In this document: positions 1-8,544 of the stretch, one piece after another | How the letters are laid out: each line of letters starts with the position of its first letter | Position numbering within the stretch: the stretch's first letter is position 1 | Origin: an uncultured Eubacteriales bacterium | GTDB lineage: Bacteria; Bacillota; Clostridia; Oscillospirales; Oscillospiraceae | Reading direction: 5' to 3' | Length of the DNA stretch: 64,000 nucleotides | Assembly: GCA_900545815.1 (NCBI GenBank) | Contig: URAM01000003.1 | Span: 62,001 to 126,000, forward strand | The notes under the pieces: model-generated | Seen by the model: only the letters and a program-made list of their open reading frames with translations | The model's database searches: none | Told to the model about the DNA's origin: nothing | Position numbers and translations under genes: made by a program

Positions 1-58
1 TGGAAACGCCTTCGCCATAGATGATACGGGGGGCATTATAAGCGTCAAATGCGATCAT
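1..58 (-). CDS. Iron-containing alcohol dehydrogenase, N-terminal fragment at the left edge
   Basis: Only the first 19 codons are in the window. They read M-I-A-F-D-A-Y-N-A-P-R-I-I-Y-G-E-G-V-S, the usual opening of group III Fe-dependent alcohol dehydrogenases (a P-x-I-x-x-G-x-G strand at the N-terminus). An AAAGGAG ribosome binding site lies about 9 bases before the ATG. The gene follows the MFS transporter gene on the same strand after 89 bases, so the two probably form one operon, as with the second ADH/MFS set at 11.9-17.5 kb. The substrate cannot be judged from this fragment. Confidence 0.7.
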   Translation of the reverse strand, partial: MIAFDAYNAPRIIYGEGVS

Positions 59-147
59 AATCAAATATCTCCTTTCCCAGAGGGATACGGTGGGGCAGGC
101 GGTTGGGGGAGCCGCGCCTGCCCCCAGATTGGAACGGAATCAGCGAA

Positions 148-1395
148 TCAGGATTCTTCAACGTCCTTCAGCAGCGGACGATTCAGCTTAGGAATCAAAG
201 CGCCGCAGATGACACCCACGGTGCACAGGACGAAGGCCATAACAAAGGCGATAGCATAGGAGCCGGTGCCGTCGATGCTGGCAGCTGCTACTCTGGGAAT
301 GACCTGAGTCATGACCATGTAGCCCAGCAGAGCGAAGCCATAGATGTTGCCTGCGTAGACGGGGCCGAAGGAGGTGGTGCTCATGACCGGATAGACGGTG
401 TTGGTGGCACCGAAGCCAGCGCCCAGGCAGACGTAAGCGACCAGGATGACCGCAACGGATTCACCGGTGAGCAGGCACAGGCCGCAGATCATGCACAGCA
501 GCCAGCAGCAGCCGTAGATCTTCTTGTAGCCCAGGTTGTCCACCAGCTTGCCCAGCAGGAAACGGCCGACCACGTTGCCCACGTTGTACAGGGAAACGCC
601 CAGCGTAGCATAAGCCAGATCAATGCCCTTATCGGTCATGAACAGGGAGAAGCGGGAGAACATGATCAGGTAGAAAGCGGGGAAGAAGGCCATGGCTGCC
701 AGCTGGAGCCAGAACTGCTTGGTCTTCCAAGCCTTGGAGATGGGATAGCTGACATACTGAGAGGAGAGCGCTTCCCCATCGGCGGGAGCCACATACCCTT
801 CGGGGACGTAGCCCAGAGGAGCGGACTTCATGCCCAGGCCGCACAGAATGCAGACCACAGCGCAGACGATGCCGCAGGCGAACAGGGTGACTTTGACGTT
901 GAACGCCTGGGTGATGTAGGAACAGAGCGGAGCCAGGAAGGCGGAGGAGCCGCCGTTGAAGGCCATGCACAGACCAGCGGCCAGACCCTTTTTGTCCGGA
1001 TACCAGCCCATGACGCAGTACATGGTGCCGCAGTAGGTGATGCCGTTGCCCATGCCGATCAGGAAGCTGTAGGTGAAGTAGAGCAGACCAGGCGCAGAGT
1101 TCGGTACCAGACCGGTGAGGATCAGGCCAGCGCCAAAGACGATGGCGCCGATGAGGGTGACTGCCTTGCCGCCGAACTTCTGAAGCAGTTTACCGCCGAC
1201 GATGGAGCCGATGGGCCAGAAGGTCAGCATGGTCGTGCCGATGTTGGCGATAGCGGAAGCCTCCCAGCCGTAGTAGGCGGCCAAGGGGGTGATAAATACG
1301 GATGTTGCATTGATGATGCCGGCGCAGAGGAGGATGATCAGACCCCGGATCATGATGCCGGTTCTGTTCACATGTTGTGCGTCGAGATGAGTCAT
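148..1395 (-). CDS. MFS transporter, OxlT/OFA-like
   Basis: Major facilitator protein of 415 residues with about twelve hydrophobic segments. The N-terminus (GIMIRGLIILLCAGIINATS) and the GW-x-A-S-A-I-A-N-I-G-T segment resemble the oxalate/formate antiporter-like (OFA) group, which exchanges small carboxylates. The longer frame begins at 1485, but the ATG at 1395 is preferred: a GGAATTGGTGG ribosome binding region precedes it and the upstream 30 codons are not hydrophobic. It lies just upstream of an Fe-alcohol dehydrogenase, which suggests uptake of a small acid or alcohol precursor. The substrate is not known. Confidence 0.8.
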   Translation of the reverse strand: MTHLDAQHVNRTGIMIRGLIILLCAGIINATSVFITPLAAYYGWEASAIANIGTTMLTFWPIGSIVGGKLLQKFGGKAVTLIGAIVFGAGLILTGLVPNSAPGLLYFTYSFLIGMGNGITYCGTMYCVMGWYPDKKGLAAGLCMAFNGGSSAFLAPLCSYITQAFNVKVTLFACGIVCAVVCILCGLGMKSAPLGYVPEGYVAPADGEALSSQYVSYPISKAWKTKQFWLQLAAMAFFPAFYLIMFSRFSLFMTDKGIDLAYATLGVSLYNVGNVVGRFLLGKLVDNLGYKKIYGCCWLLCMICGLCLLTGESVAVILVAYVCLGAGFGATNTVYPVMSTTSFGPVYAGNIYGFALLGYMVMTQVIPRVAAASIDGTGSYAIAFVMAFVLCTVGVICGALIPKLNRPLLKDVEES

Positions 1396-2064
1396 AACGT
1401 ACCACCAATTCCTTTCTTTTCTTCGATTCGTTTGGAGTCGGATGGCCATCCGTAATGCATGACAATCTGTGCTGCCCTGCATCAAACTGTGCCTTCATTG
1501 TACTGATTGGCGCCCCTCCAAACAATGTGTGCCAGTGACAAAAACCCCGTTGATTTTCCCACCTCTGAACAAAGGTGCCGTCTTTTCCCCCAATCCATCC
1601 GTTCATTTTGTATAGTATGCCGTACCGGTGCTATTTTTTGTCAACCTTGTTTCATTCCTTACATTATATAATTTGTCTGATACAGAACAACGTGTCTTTT
1701 CCCTAAAAAACTCCATTCTTTTGTTGAAATTCCCACAAAAGAACTGCCGCTACACCCTTATCTCTTTTTATGAATCTTTTCAGGTCATTTTACGTCTTAT
1801 TCTCTCTTTCTCCCCTTTTTCCCATTCTTTTCTTCCTTTTTCCTTTTTCGTTTTTTTCTCTCTGTTGCCCATCTTTTCCCACTTTTGTCCCTTTCCAGCT
1901 CCTTTTATAGCGATTTTCTCCCTCCTCCCCGTCATTTTCACGAAGAACACAAAAAGTCAATCGTTTTTGTTTGCCATGCACATATACCCTTGGGACGGTT
2001 TAGTGATATAAAAGAAGGACTCCATGCGAAATAGACAAATACAGAGAAGAAAAGAGGTTCATTT
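1396..2064. other. Divergent intergenic region with a pyrimidine-rich tract
   Basis: This 669-base region separates two divergent transporter genes. On the minus strand a TTGACA at 1639-1644 and a CATACT at 1614-1619, 19 bases apart, may be a promoter for the leftward MFS gene, which would give a leader of about 210 bases. Bases 1790-1960 are strikingly pyrimidine-rich on the plus strand. An open frame there (1628-2011) encodes low-complexity Phe/Ser/Pro and has no ribosome binding site, so I do not call it a gene. An AAGAGG sequence precedes the gene at 2065. Confidence 0.5.
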
Positions 2065-3378
2065 ATGGAGATTCTTGCTTGCATCCTCGGCTTCCTCGTG
2101 GTGATCATTTTGGTCTATCGCGATTGGTCGGTGTACCTTTCCACCTTTGCTGGGTTATGCGTTGTTGTTTTGCTTTCTGGCAGCGATTTCATGACCGCTA
2201 TGACGGAAACTTATACCAAAGGCGTCTTTACCGCCATTAACAGTTTCCTCTTTATGCTCATGTTTGGCTGCGTCCAATCCTCCCTCTATCGGGAGAGCGG
2301 CGCCGCCTACTCCATCGCCTCCACCATCATGCACAAGCTCATCCGAGAAGATACCAGCAACACGGCGAAGAATATCATCGCATTGAGCATCATCATGGTC
2401 ATTGGCACCCTGTTGAGCATGGGCGGCATCATTGCCGGTGTTGTGATCGTCCTCATGTATCCCATCGCCCTTGCCATTTTTGAGCACTGCGACATCCCCA
2501 AGCGGTTCATCCTGGGCGTCCTGGGTGCTTCTGCCTACACCTTCACCCTGACCCTTCCCGGCAGTCCAGAAGTGACCAATGTGGCTGCAATGAGCGTGCT
2601 GAAGACCAGCTCCACTGTGGCTGCAATCCCTGGCATTGTGGGTGCTGTCGTAGAGGTCGTGGTGATTCTGCTGGTGATGAACGCTCTGATCAATCATGCT
2701 CGGCATAACGGAGATCATTTCCAGCGCCATCCGGAAGACCCCTATATGGACGAAACATCAGAAAAGCCCCCTTTCTTCCTCTCTCTCATCCCCCTTTTCG
2801 TCCTCTTTGTCCTTTTCAACTTCTTTAATCTGCACATTGTTCTCTGCTTGATTTTCAGCTGCCTGCTGTCCATCGTCCTATTTTGGAAATGGTTAAAGCC
2901 CAAAGACGTCAAGCATATTGTCTGCCAAGCTACGGTAGACTCTATCCCCATGACCCTGAATGTAGGCGCCATCTGCGGTTTTGCCGCCATCATCACAAAC
3001 TCTGACGCATTCCAAACCATTCTGGATACACTGACCAGCATGGAGGCCTCCCCCATCCTCATCTGCGCTGTCGTTGTGTCCATCATGTGTATGCTCACCG
3101 GCGGTTCCTCTACCGGTCAGCTCATCGCCCTTCCCATCATCGCCCCTCGGCTCATGGAGATGGGGCTGAGTGTGGACATCATCCACCGTGTTTCCGTTTT
3201 CGCCGCCACCACCCTTGACTCCATGCCCTACAGCGGCTCCATCCTGATGCTGCTGCCCATGTGTCATATGAAGCTGAAAGAAATCTATCCCGCCATGTTC
3301 ATCACCACCGTCCTGGCCACCACCTGCGGCACCATTGCGGTCTGCCTCATGTGCGTCTTCTTCCCCGGTTTGACCTGA
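2065..3378 (+). CDS. GntP-like permease (gluconate/organic acid type)
   Basis: Very hydrophobic protein of 437 residues with about 12 membrane segments. The glycine-rich loops (MGGIIAGVVIV around residue 120, TGGSSTGQL near residue 350) and overall length fit the GntP/CitMHS-type branch of the ion transporter superfamily, which imports gluconate, hydroxy acids or dicarboxylates with protons or sodium. It stands alone, divergent from the MFS gene on the left and convergent with a PucR-type regulator, with a shared terminator after it. The PucR protein may control it. The family call is fairly secure; the substrate is unknown. Confidence 0.7.
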   Translation: MEILACILGFLVVIILVYRDWSVYLSTFAGLCVVVLLSGSDFMTAMTETYTKGVFTAINSFLFMLMFGCVQSSLYRESGAAYSIASTIMHKLIREDTSNTAKNIIALSIIMVIGTLLSMGGIIAGVVIVLMYPIALAIFEHCDIPKRFILGVLGASAYTFTLTLPGSPEVTNVAAMSVLKTSSTVAAIPGIVGAVVEVVVILLVMNALINHARHNGDHFQRHPEDPYMDETSEKPPFFLSLIPLFVLFVLFNFFNLHIVLCLIFSCLLSIVLFWKWLKPKDVKHIVCQATVDSIPMTLNVGAICGFAAIITNSDAFQTILDTLTSMEASPILICAVVVSIMCMLTGGSSTGQLIALPIIAPRLMEMGLSVDIIHRVSVFAATTLDSMPYSGSILMLLPMCHMKLKEIYPAMFITTVLATTCGTIAVCLMCVFFPGLT

Positions 3379-3421
3379 CCAGGACCCCCTGTGTTCTGTC
3401 TCTGACGCAGAGACAAAAATA

Positions 3422-3464
3422 AACGGAGCCGACCTTTCTCTGCAGGTCGGCTCCGTTGCTTTTT
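3422..3464. terminator. Bidirectional intrinsic terminator
   Basis: Perfect 14-base stem AACGGAGCCGACCT / AGGTCGGCTCCGTT (3422-3435 with 3444-3457), followed by TGCTTTTT on the plus strand and flanked by A-rich sequence for the minus strand. It separates the convergent permease and PucR genes. Confidence 0.9.
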
Positions 3465-3470
3465 GTCCTG

Positions 3471-5027
3471 TTAGTCTTGCGCGATCATTCGGTTCTTGCG
3501 ATACAAGAAAATCTTGAAGGATAACTGCAGGGTGAACACCAACTTGGCGTTCTTCTCACCAGACAGGTCAATGCTGCACAGCTGCTCGATCTGCTGGATG
3601 CGGTAGTTGATGGTGTTCCGGTGAATGAACAGCATCTGCGCTGCTTGCGCCTTGTTGAATCCCGTCTCGGTATACACACGCAGCGTCTCAAACAGTTCTC
3701 CGCCCTTCTTCCGGTCATAATCCGCCAGCTGCTTCAGAGCCGGATGATAGCAGTGATCCAAAAACTCTTCCTCTTTCACCTGATCCAAAATAACATAGAG
3801 GATATAGTCCAAGTAGAAGAAGAAGTGCCCCACCGAATCAGTGCGGGTGCTGAACTCCAGCACCTTATTTGCTTGGTTGAAGTGTTCGCCAAACTCGGAG
3901 ATGTCCGAGAATACATTGCTCACGCCCACCAGCAGATTCTGCTTCTCCGCCAGCTCCTGAAGCTGTGCCCACTTATCCTCTGACAATTCCCCGTTGCTCT
4001 GGGTGCTGACCAGACAGACCAAGGACGAATGCCACGGGAAGCAGGGCTGATCCACCAAAATCTCACTGACCTCCGGCATAATGATGTAGGAATAGTAATC
4101 CATATCCTTAGAGTACGGGGTGCGAAAGACCATGGTACGCATATACTTTTGAAATTTCAGACCACTGATCTTGGCACGGAGATTTGTCTCCGCCGGCGTG
4201 GCGCCGGCCACAGCATCCAGAAGGATGTTGGTGCGCATAATAGAGCGATAGTCATTGATCCGATCCATGTCCTTCAGCCGCAGGATGCCCTCCTTCACCC
4301 GATGGGCGAACAAAGGCAGCATCTTTCGGGTGTAGCTATCAAAGGCCGGACGACTGTTCAAGGCGAACACATAGCCCAATGAGGCGTTATTATGCCACAG
4401 CGGTTCGACCATAATATACTTATCCATCTTTTGGCAGTACAGCTCCACCACATGGCTGTTTTTCGGCACATTCAGCTGCCGCCGCTGGAGGTTGATATAG
4501 TCCATCAGCGTTTCATCGCAGTAGCCCTGATAAATGCTGTTCATCCAAACAGGCACATCCACATAGAAGGGCTCCGAGTGCTCGATGATCTTGCCAGAAA
4601 CATCAATGGCCACAAATAGGTTGCCGGTGTAGGTGGTAGCATCGGTGAAGATGGTGCGCAGATCTACGCCGGAGATCAGTTTTGTCACAATATCTCCGTA
4701 CTGTGCCTGCAACTCCGGCGCTTCACTCAGCTGCAGCTTCACATACCGGAACACCTCTGCCAAAGAAACGCCTTCTCGAATTTTGGCCCAGTTGAGCAAG
4801 TTCTTTTCCCGATACTCGGGCACTTCCCCCTGATAGATCAGGCAGGCGGGGAGCTTGGTCGTCGGGCCAATCTCCTCCGCTCGGATGAAGTACACCGTTT
4901 GGTTGTACATCTGCTGGCATTCGCGATCCATCAGGTTCAGATCCGCTACCTCGCAGTCCTCCTGGATCGCCACCTCTGTCACCATGTCCGCTTTGTTCAA
5001 AATATCCATCAGCAGCGAAAATTTCAT
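3471..5027 (-). CDS. PucR/CdaR-family transcriptional regulator
   Basis: Cytoplasmic regulator of 518 residues. The last ~60 residues form the PucR-type helix-turn-helix: TETGFNKAQAAQMLFIHRNT followed by NYRIQQIEQL, with the N-T-x-x-Y-R-I signature. The middle resembles the GGDEF-like domain of the CdaR/PucR group, and the N-terminal half is a probable ligand-sensing region. Family members activate catabolic genes in response to their substrate (purines, sugar diacids). The start is the ATG at 5027, after a short GAGG. It is convergent with the GntP-like permease and divergent from the secreted esterase, so either could be its target. A second PucR-type gene lies at 9930-11531. Confidence 0.85.
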   Translation of the reverse strand: MKFSLLMDILNKADMVTEVAIQEDCEVADLNLMDRECQQMYNQTVYFIRAEEIGPTTKLPACLIYQGEVPEYREKNLLNWAKIREGVSLAEVFRYVKLQLSEAPELQAQYGDIVTKLISGVDLRTIFTDATTYTGNLFVAIDVSGKIIEHSEPFYVDVPVWMNSIYQGYCDETLMDYINLQRRQLNVPKNSHVVELYCQKMDKYIMVEPLWHNNASLGYVFALNSRPAFDSYTRKMLPLFAHRVKEGILRLKDMDRINDYRSIMRTNILLDAVAGATPAETNLRAKISGLKFQKYMRTMVFRTPYSKDMDYYSYIIMPEVSEILVDQPCFPWHSSLVCLVSTQSNGELSEDKWAQLQELAEKQNLLVGVSNVFSDISEFGEHFNQANKVLEFSTRTDSVGHFFFYLDYILYVILDQVKEEEFLDHCYHPALKQLADYDRKKGGELFETLRVYTETGFNKAQAAQMLFIHRNTINYRIQQIEQLCSIDLSGEKNAKLVFTLQLSFKIFLYRKNRMIAQD

Positions 5028-5486
5028 AGACCTCTCAGCTCCTCACAGTTCCGCGGTAATCCGCCTATGGTAAAGATTGCTTTTTCTTTGTTTGCCATAA
5101 TTTTAGCATATTGTTAATATTGTAACATTTTAATTTCTCTGTCAATATCCGTTCTCTCATAATTATTTTTTCTATTTTGTGCATCCTGCACAAGCAATTT
5201 ACAAAGGCACTCCAAATCATGACAGTTTTTAAAATATATATGAAATATCGCCCTTTTTCTCCGTTTCTTCGGAAAAATTGCTTTGTTTTGATTGAGAAAG
5301 TTTCCATTTCTTTTATACCTCTTTTTGCTGGAATTCCCATCCTTTTGCTCCATTGGTCGTATGGCACAAAAAGCGCCGCTTTTCCGGCACCGGCTAAAAA
5401 ACACTTGACTTAACGTGGACTTTCCGTTATACCATAAGCAAAACCATCCATCCCCAGCCCCACGCTGGCGCAAGGAAAGGAGTCCT
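5028..5486. other. AT-rich divergent intergenic region
   Basis: AT-rich region of 459 bases between a PucR-type gene and an esterase gene. The clearest structure is the palindrome at 5177-5193, listed separately. No convincing reading frame with a ribosome binding site was found. Confidence 0.5.
5177..5193. promoter_or_regulatory. Perfect palindrome TTGTGCA-N3-TGCACAA, candidate operator
   Basis: Seven-base perfect arms with a three-base centre (TCC), about 150 bases upstream of the PucR-type gene start and about 290 bases before the esterase start. Its location and symmetry suit a dimeric regulator such as the adjacent PucR protein. The assignment is inference. Confidence 0.4.
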
Positions 5487-6524
5487 GTGAAAGCCGCTAT
5501 GAAGAACCGAACCCGTACCCTCTATCTGACCTTCCTCGTTGTGCTGGTGCTGACCGTCGTGGCCGCCGTCCTCTGGCATCCCGCTGGACTGGCCGCTTCC
5601 ACGCCACCCTCCTCCAGTCTGACCGAACCGGCCGCCTCTGTCTCCCAGCCCGACCCAGCGCCCCAACCCTCCAAGGCTCTACGACAGGAGATCCAGCGGT
5701 ACGCCCAAGCGGCCAACGCCGACGGCATCGTAACCGAGACGCCTGACCCCTATTTCATCGAAAAGCAGTCCGGCTACGACTACCGAGCGCCGGAGACCAT
5801 CTCCTATTTCTCCAGTCTGACGCATACCACCCGCCACGCCATGATTTTCCTGCCGGCGGACTACTCGGATGAAAAGACCTACCCTGTGCTCTACCTGCTC
5901 CACGGCTACGGCGGAAGCCACCGCACCTGGCGGAACAAATCGGCTGACATCCTCCTCCAGAACCTGCACTACTTCGAAAACGTGCCGGAGATGATCGTGG
6001 TCTGCCCCAACAGCAACGTGAACCAGGCGGAGAGCGTAGAGGGGCTGACCTTCTGGGAGAGCGTAGAACCCTTTGACCGGACGCCGGACGAGGTAGTAGA
6101 CTGCCTGATGCCCTATATCAACCGGCACTATCCGGTCAAGACCGGCCCTGAAAACACCGCCGTGGCGGGCAACTCTATGGGCGGCCGCAATGCCCTGGCG
6201 CTGGCCTACCGCCATCCGGAGCTGTTCGGTTATGTGGGCGCTTTCTCCTCCTCTGTTGCCGTGGCAGCCGCCAACGGCAACACCATGTCCACGCCGCTGC
6301 AAGACCTGTCTCTGCCGGACGGCGCACCGCCCTTCCAGCTGCTGTTTTTGGCGGTGGGGCGGTCGGACAACGTGTGCGGCAGCGTGACCTATGAGCTGGA
6401 CAACTATATGACCCGACAAGGCATCAAACATCTATTCTACGACACCACCGGTGGCCATCAGAATGTGGTGTGGCAGAACGCCCTGTATAACTTCGGCAAA
6501 AAGCTGTTCCGGTCTAAATCGTGA
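5487..6524 (+). CDS. Secreted or membrane-anchored alpha/beta-hydrolase esterase (esterase D/feruloyl esterase-like)
   Basis: Protein of 345 residues. An N-terminal signal or anchor segment (KNRTRTLYLTFLVVLVLTVV) is followed by a Pro/Ser-rich linker and a catalytic domain of the putative esterase family. The nucleophile elbow is G-N-S-M-G-G, an oxyanion/cap segment LLHGYGGSHRTW precedes it, and the final histidine lies in TGGHQNVVW. Related enzymes cleave feruloyl or acetyl esters from plant polysaccharides, or S-formylglutathione. There is no lipobox cysteine. I chose the GTG at 5487 because AAAGGAG ends four bases before it; an ATG at 5499 in the same frame is the alternative. An export signal with no sugar-binding module suggests extracellular ester cleavage. 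Confidence 0.75.
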   Translation: MKAAMKNRTRTLYLTFLVVLVLTVVAAVLWHPAGLAASTPPSSSLTEPAASVSQPDPAPQPSKALRQEIQRYAQAANADGIVTETPDPYFIEKQSGYDYRAPETISYFSSLTHTTRHAMIFLPADYSDEKTYPVLYLLHGYGGSHRTWRNKSADILLQNLHYFENVPEMIVVCPNSNVNQAESVEGLTFWESVEPFDRTPDEVVDCLMPYINRHYPVKTGPENTAVAGNSMGGRNALALAYRHPELFGYVGAFSSSVAVAAANGNTMSTPLQDLSLPDGAPPFQLLFLAVGRSDNVCGSVTYELDNYMTRQGIKHLFYDTTGGHQNVVWQNALYNFGKKLFRSKS

Positions 6525-6537
6525 CACTTGACCGCAG

Positions 6538-6572
6538 CAAAATCCCCTCACAAGAACTGTGAGGGGATTTTT
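6538..6572. terminator. Bidirectional intrinsic terminator
   Basis: Stem AAATCCCCTCAC / GTGAGGGGATTT with a short loop and flanking A and T runs. It separates the convergent esterase and ene-reductase genes. Confidence 0.85.
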
Positions 6573-6580
6573 GCGACACT

Positions 6581-8524
6581 TTACAGCTGGCTGGCAGCCA
6601 GGAAACCGCTTTCCACTGCATAAGCGATGTTCCCATACTGGACACAAGTGCCAATGGTGTGACAGTTGGGGAAGGCTGCGAACTGCTGGGCAACATCCTG
6701 GTTAGGACGCATCCCCATCGCCAAGATGACGGCATCGCAGGGCGCCGTTTTCCGAGTCCCGTCCTCGGTTTCAAAGATACAGCTGTCCGGAGCGATCTCC
6801 ACCAGCTTGTGGCTGGTGGACTGAGGCACATCTCCCAGGCGGTGCTCAATGTCGATGATGTTCTGAAAATGCTCTCCGTGCGCCACCTCCGGCAGCAGGT
6901 CGTAGACGGAAACCCGATTTCCCTTGCTTTTCAAATACTCTGCCGTCTCTAGGCCAGTCATACCGGCGCCGATGACCACCACCGTCTGTCCCTCCAAGGT
7001 GACCTTGTCGGTAAGCAAGTCGGAGGCGGTGTACACCTGACTGCCGTGGATACCGGGGATACGGCTGGGGATCAGAGGGGACGCACCAGCGGCCACCAGA
7101 ACGGCATAGGGGTGCAGCTCCGCCACTGCTTCCGGCGCAGCCGCCTGTCCCAGACGAACGGTGACGCCCAGTTTGTCCAACTGATGGGTCAGGTAGCGGA
7201 CGAAAGCCAGAATCTTCTCCTTGTGGGGCGGTTTCGCCGCCTGGAGGAGGGCGCCGCCCAGCCGGTCATTCTGCTCCCACAGGGTGACCTGGAACCCCCG
7301 CAGAGCCAGCACCCGTGCCGCCTCCATGCCAGCGGGGCCGCCGCCAATGACAGCCACAGGACGCCCGTCCCCGTCCTGACGCAAGGTGCTGCGGGTACAC
7401 TCGAAGGCCCCCTGGGCATTGACTGCGCAGTGCATTTCGCCGCAGGCCATGGTTTTCATACAGTTCAGGCAGGAGATACAGGGGCGGATGTCCTCATCCC
7501 GACCTTCCAGCGCTTTGTTCGTCCACTCCGGATCAGCCAGGTGGGCACGGGCGGAGCCAACGAAGTCACAGACGCCGTCCTTCAGCAGTCCTTCGGCGTA
7601 GTCCGGTTCCCGAATCATCGCAGTGCAGACCACAGGGATGTCCACCACCTGCTTCAGCTCGTGGGCCAGCTCCACCTTCCAGCCCTGGTCAAAGCCGGTG
7701 GGCTCCCAGGCGGTGTTCATGGTCTCATAGATGCCGGAACTGACGTCCAACAGGTCTGCTCCGGCGTCCTGGAACAGTTTGGCGTACTCCTTGGACAGTT
7801 CCAGGGTGATGCCAGCTTCACGAGGCAGGCCGATATAGTCCAGATATTCACAGGCAGAGATACGGATGGCAATGGGGAATTCCGGCCCGCAGGCATCCCG
7901 AATGCCGTGGATGATCTCCAGAGCGAAGCGGGCGCGATTGGCCACGGAGCCGCCATAGTAGTCGGTGCGGTGGTTGGTGTAGGGGCTCAAAAACTGGTTG
8001 ATGAGGTAGCCGTGGGCGGCGTGGATGAGCACCCCATCCACGCCGGCTTTCTGACAGCGGATGGCGCCATTGATGAACTTCTGCACCATGCAGGCGATCT
8101 CCTCGGTAGTCATGGCAATGACCGGTTGGCGGGTCAGGCCGCACTGGATGGCGCTGGGGGCAAACATCCGGCGTCCGCCGTTGAGGGCACTGTCCCCCTG
8201 GCGGCCAGGGTGGTACAGCTCCACAAAGAAGGCACAGCCGTAGGGGTGCAGGACATCCATGAGCTGGCAGTAGCCAGGGATAAGCTTATCATCGTCAATG
8301 CACAGGTTTCTGGGGTTGGCACGGCCGGAGTTGGAGGATACCGAGACGGCTTCGCTCATGATGAGTCCTGCGCCGCCTTTGGCACGGGCTTCATAGAAGG
8401 CGATGTCCTCTGCGCTCATGGAGCCATCCAGATTGGACAGGGCATTGCCCATGGCTTCCATGATGACACGGTTCTTCACAGTGAGGGCGCCGATTTTACC
8501 AGGGGAACTGAGGTATGGTCTCAT
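6581..8524 (-). CDS. NADH:flavin/2,4-dienoyl-CoA reductase-family ene-reductase (FMN, FAD, 4Fe-4S)
   Basis: Protein of 647 residues with the two-part build of 2,4-dienoyl-CoA reductase, enoate reductase and trimethylamine dehydrogenase. Residues ~1-340 form an Old Yellow Enzyme-like FMN TIM barrel with the active-site strand H-A-A-H-G-Y-L. A cysteine cluster follows (CISCLNC...C...C, for 4Fe-4S). Residues ~385-647 form a FAD/NAD(P)H domain with AVIGGGPAGMEAARVL and a second dinucleotide fold VVVIGAGMTGLETAEYL. Such enzymes reduce activated C=C bonds with NAD(P)H. The start at 8524 has AAAAGGAG before it; the upstream extension in the same frame belongs to the opposite reading of the next gene. 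A paralogue ends the shikimate operon at 28.5 kb. Confidence 0.85.
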   Translation of the reverse strand: MRPYLSSPGKIGALTVKNRVIMEAMGNALSNLDGSMSAEDIAFYEARAKGGAGLIMSEAVSVSSNSGRANPRNLCIDDDKLIPGYCQLMDVLHPYGCAFFVELYHPGRQGDSALNGGRRMFAPSAIQCGLTRQPVIAMTTEEIACMVQKFINGAIRCQKAGVDGVLIHAAHGYLINQFLSPYTNHRTDYYGGSVANRARFALEIIHGIRDACGPEFPIAIRISACEYLDYIGLPREAGITLELSKEYAKLFQDAGADLLDVSSGIYETMNTAWEPTGFDQGWKVELAHELKQVVDIPVVCTAMIREPDYAEGLLKDGVCDFVGSARAHLADPEWTNKALEGRDEDIRPCISCLNCMKTMACGEMHCAVNAQGAFECTRSTLRQDGDGRPVAVIGGGPAGMEAARVLALRGFQVTLWEQNDRLGGALLQAAKPPHKEKILAFVRYLTHQLDKLGVTVRLGQAAAPEAVAELHPYAVLVAAGASPLIPSRIPGIHGSQVYTASDLLTDKVTLEGQTVVVIGAGMTGLETAEYLKSKGNRVSVYDLLPEVAHGEHFQNIIDIEHRLGDVPQSTSHKLVEIAPDSCIFETEDGTRKTAPCDAVILAMGMRPNQDVAQQFAAFPNCHTIGTCVQYGNIAYAVESGFLAASQL

Positions 8525-8544
8525 AAGGGAGTGCTCCTTTTCAT

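Noticed and set aside
1628..2011. Open frame of 127 codons in the first large gap
   Set aside because: Low-complexity Phe/Ser/Pro coding caused by the pyrimidine tract, with no ribosome binding site.
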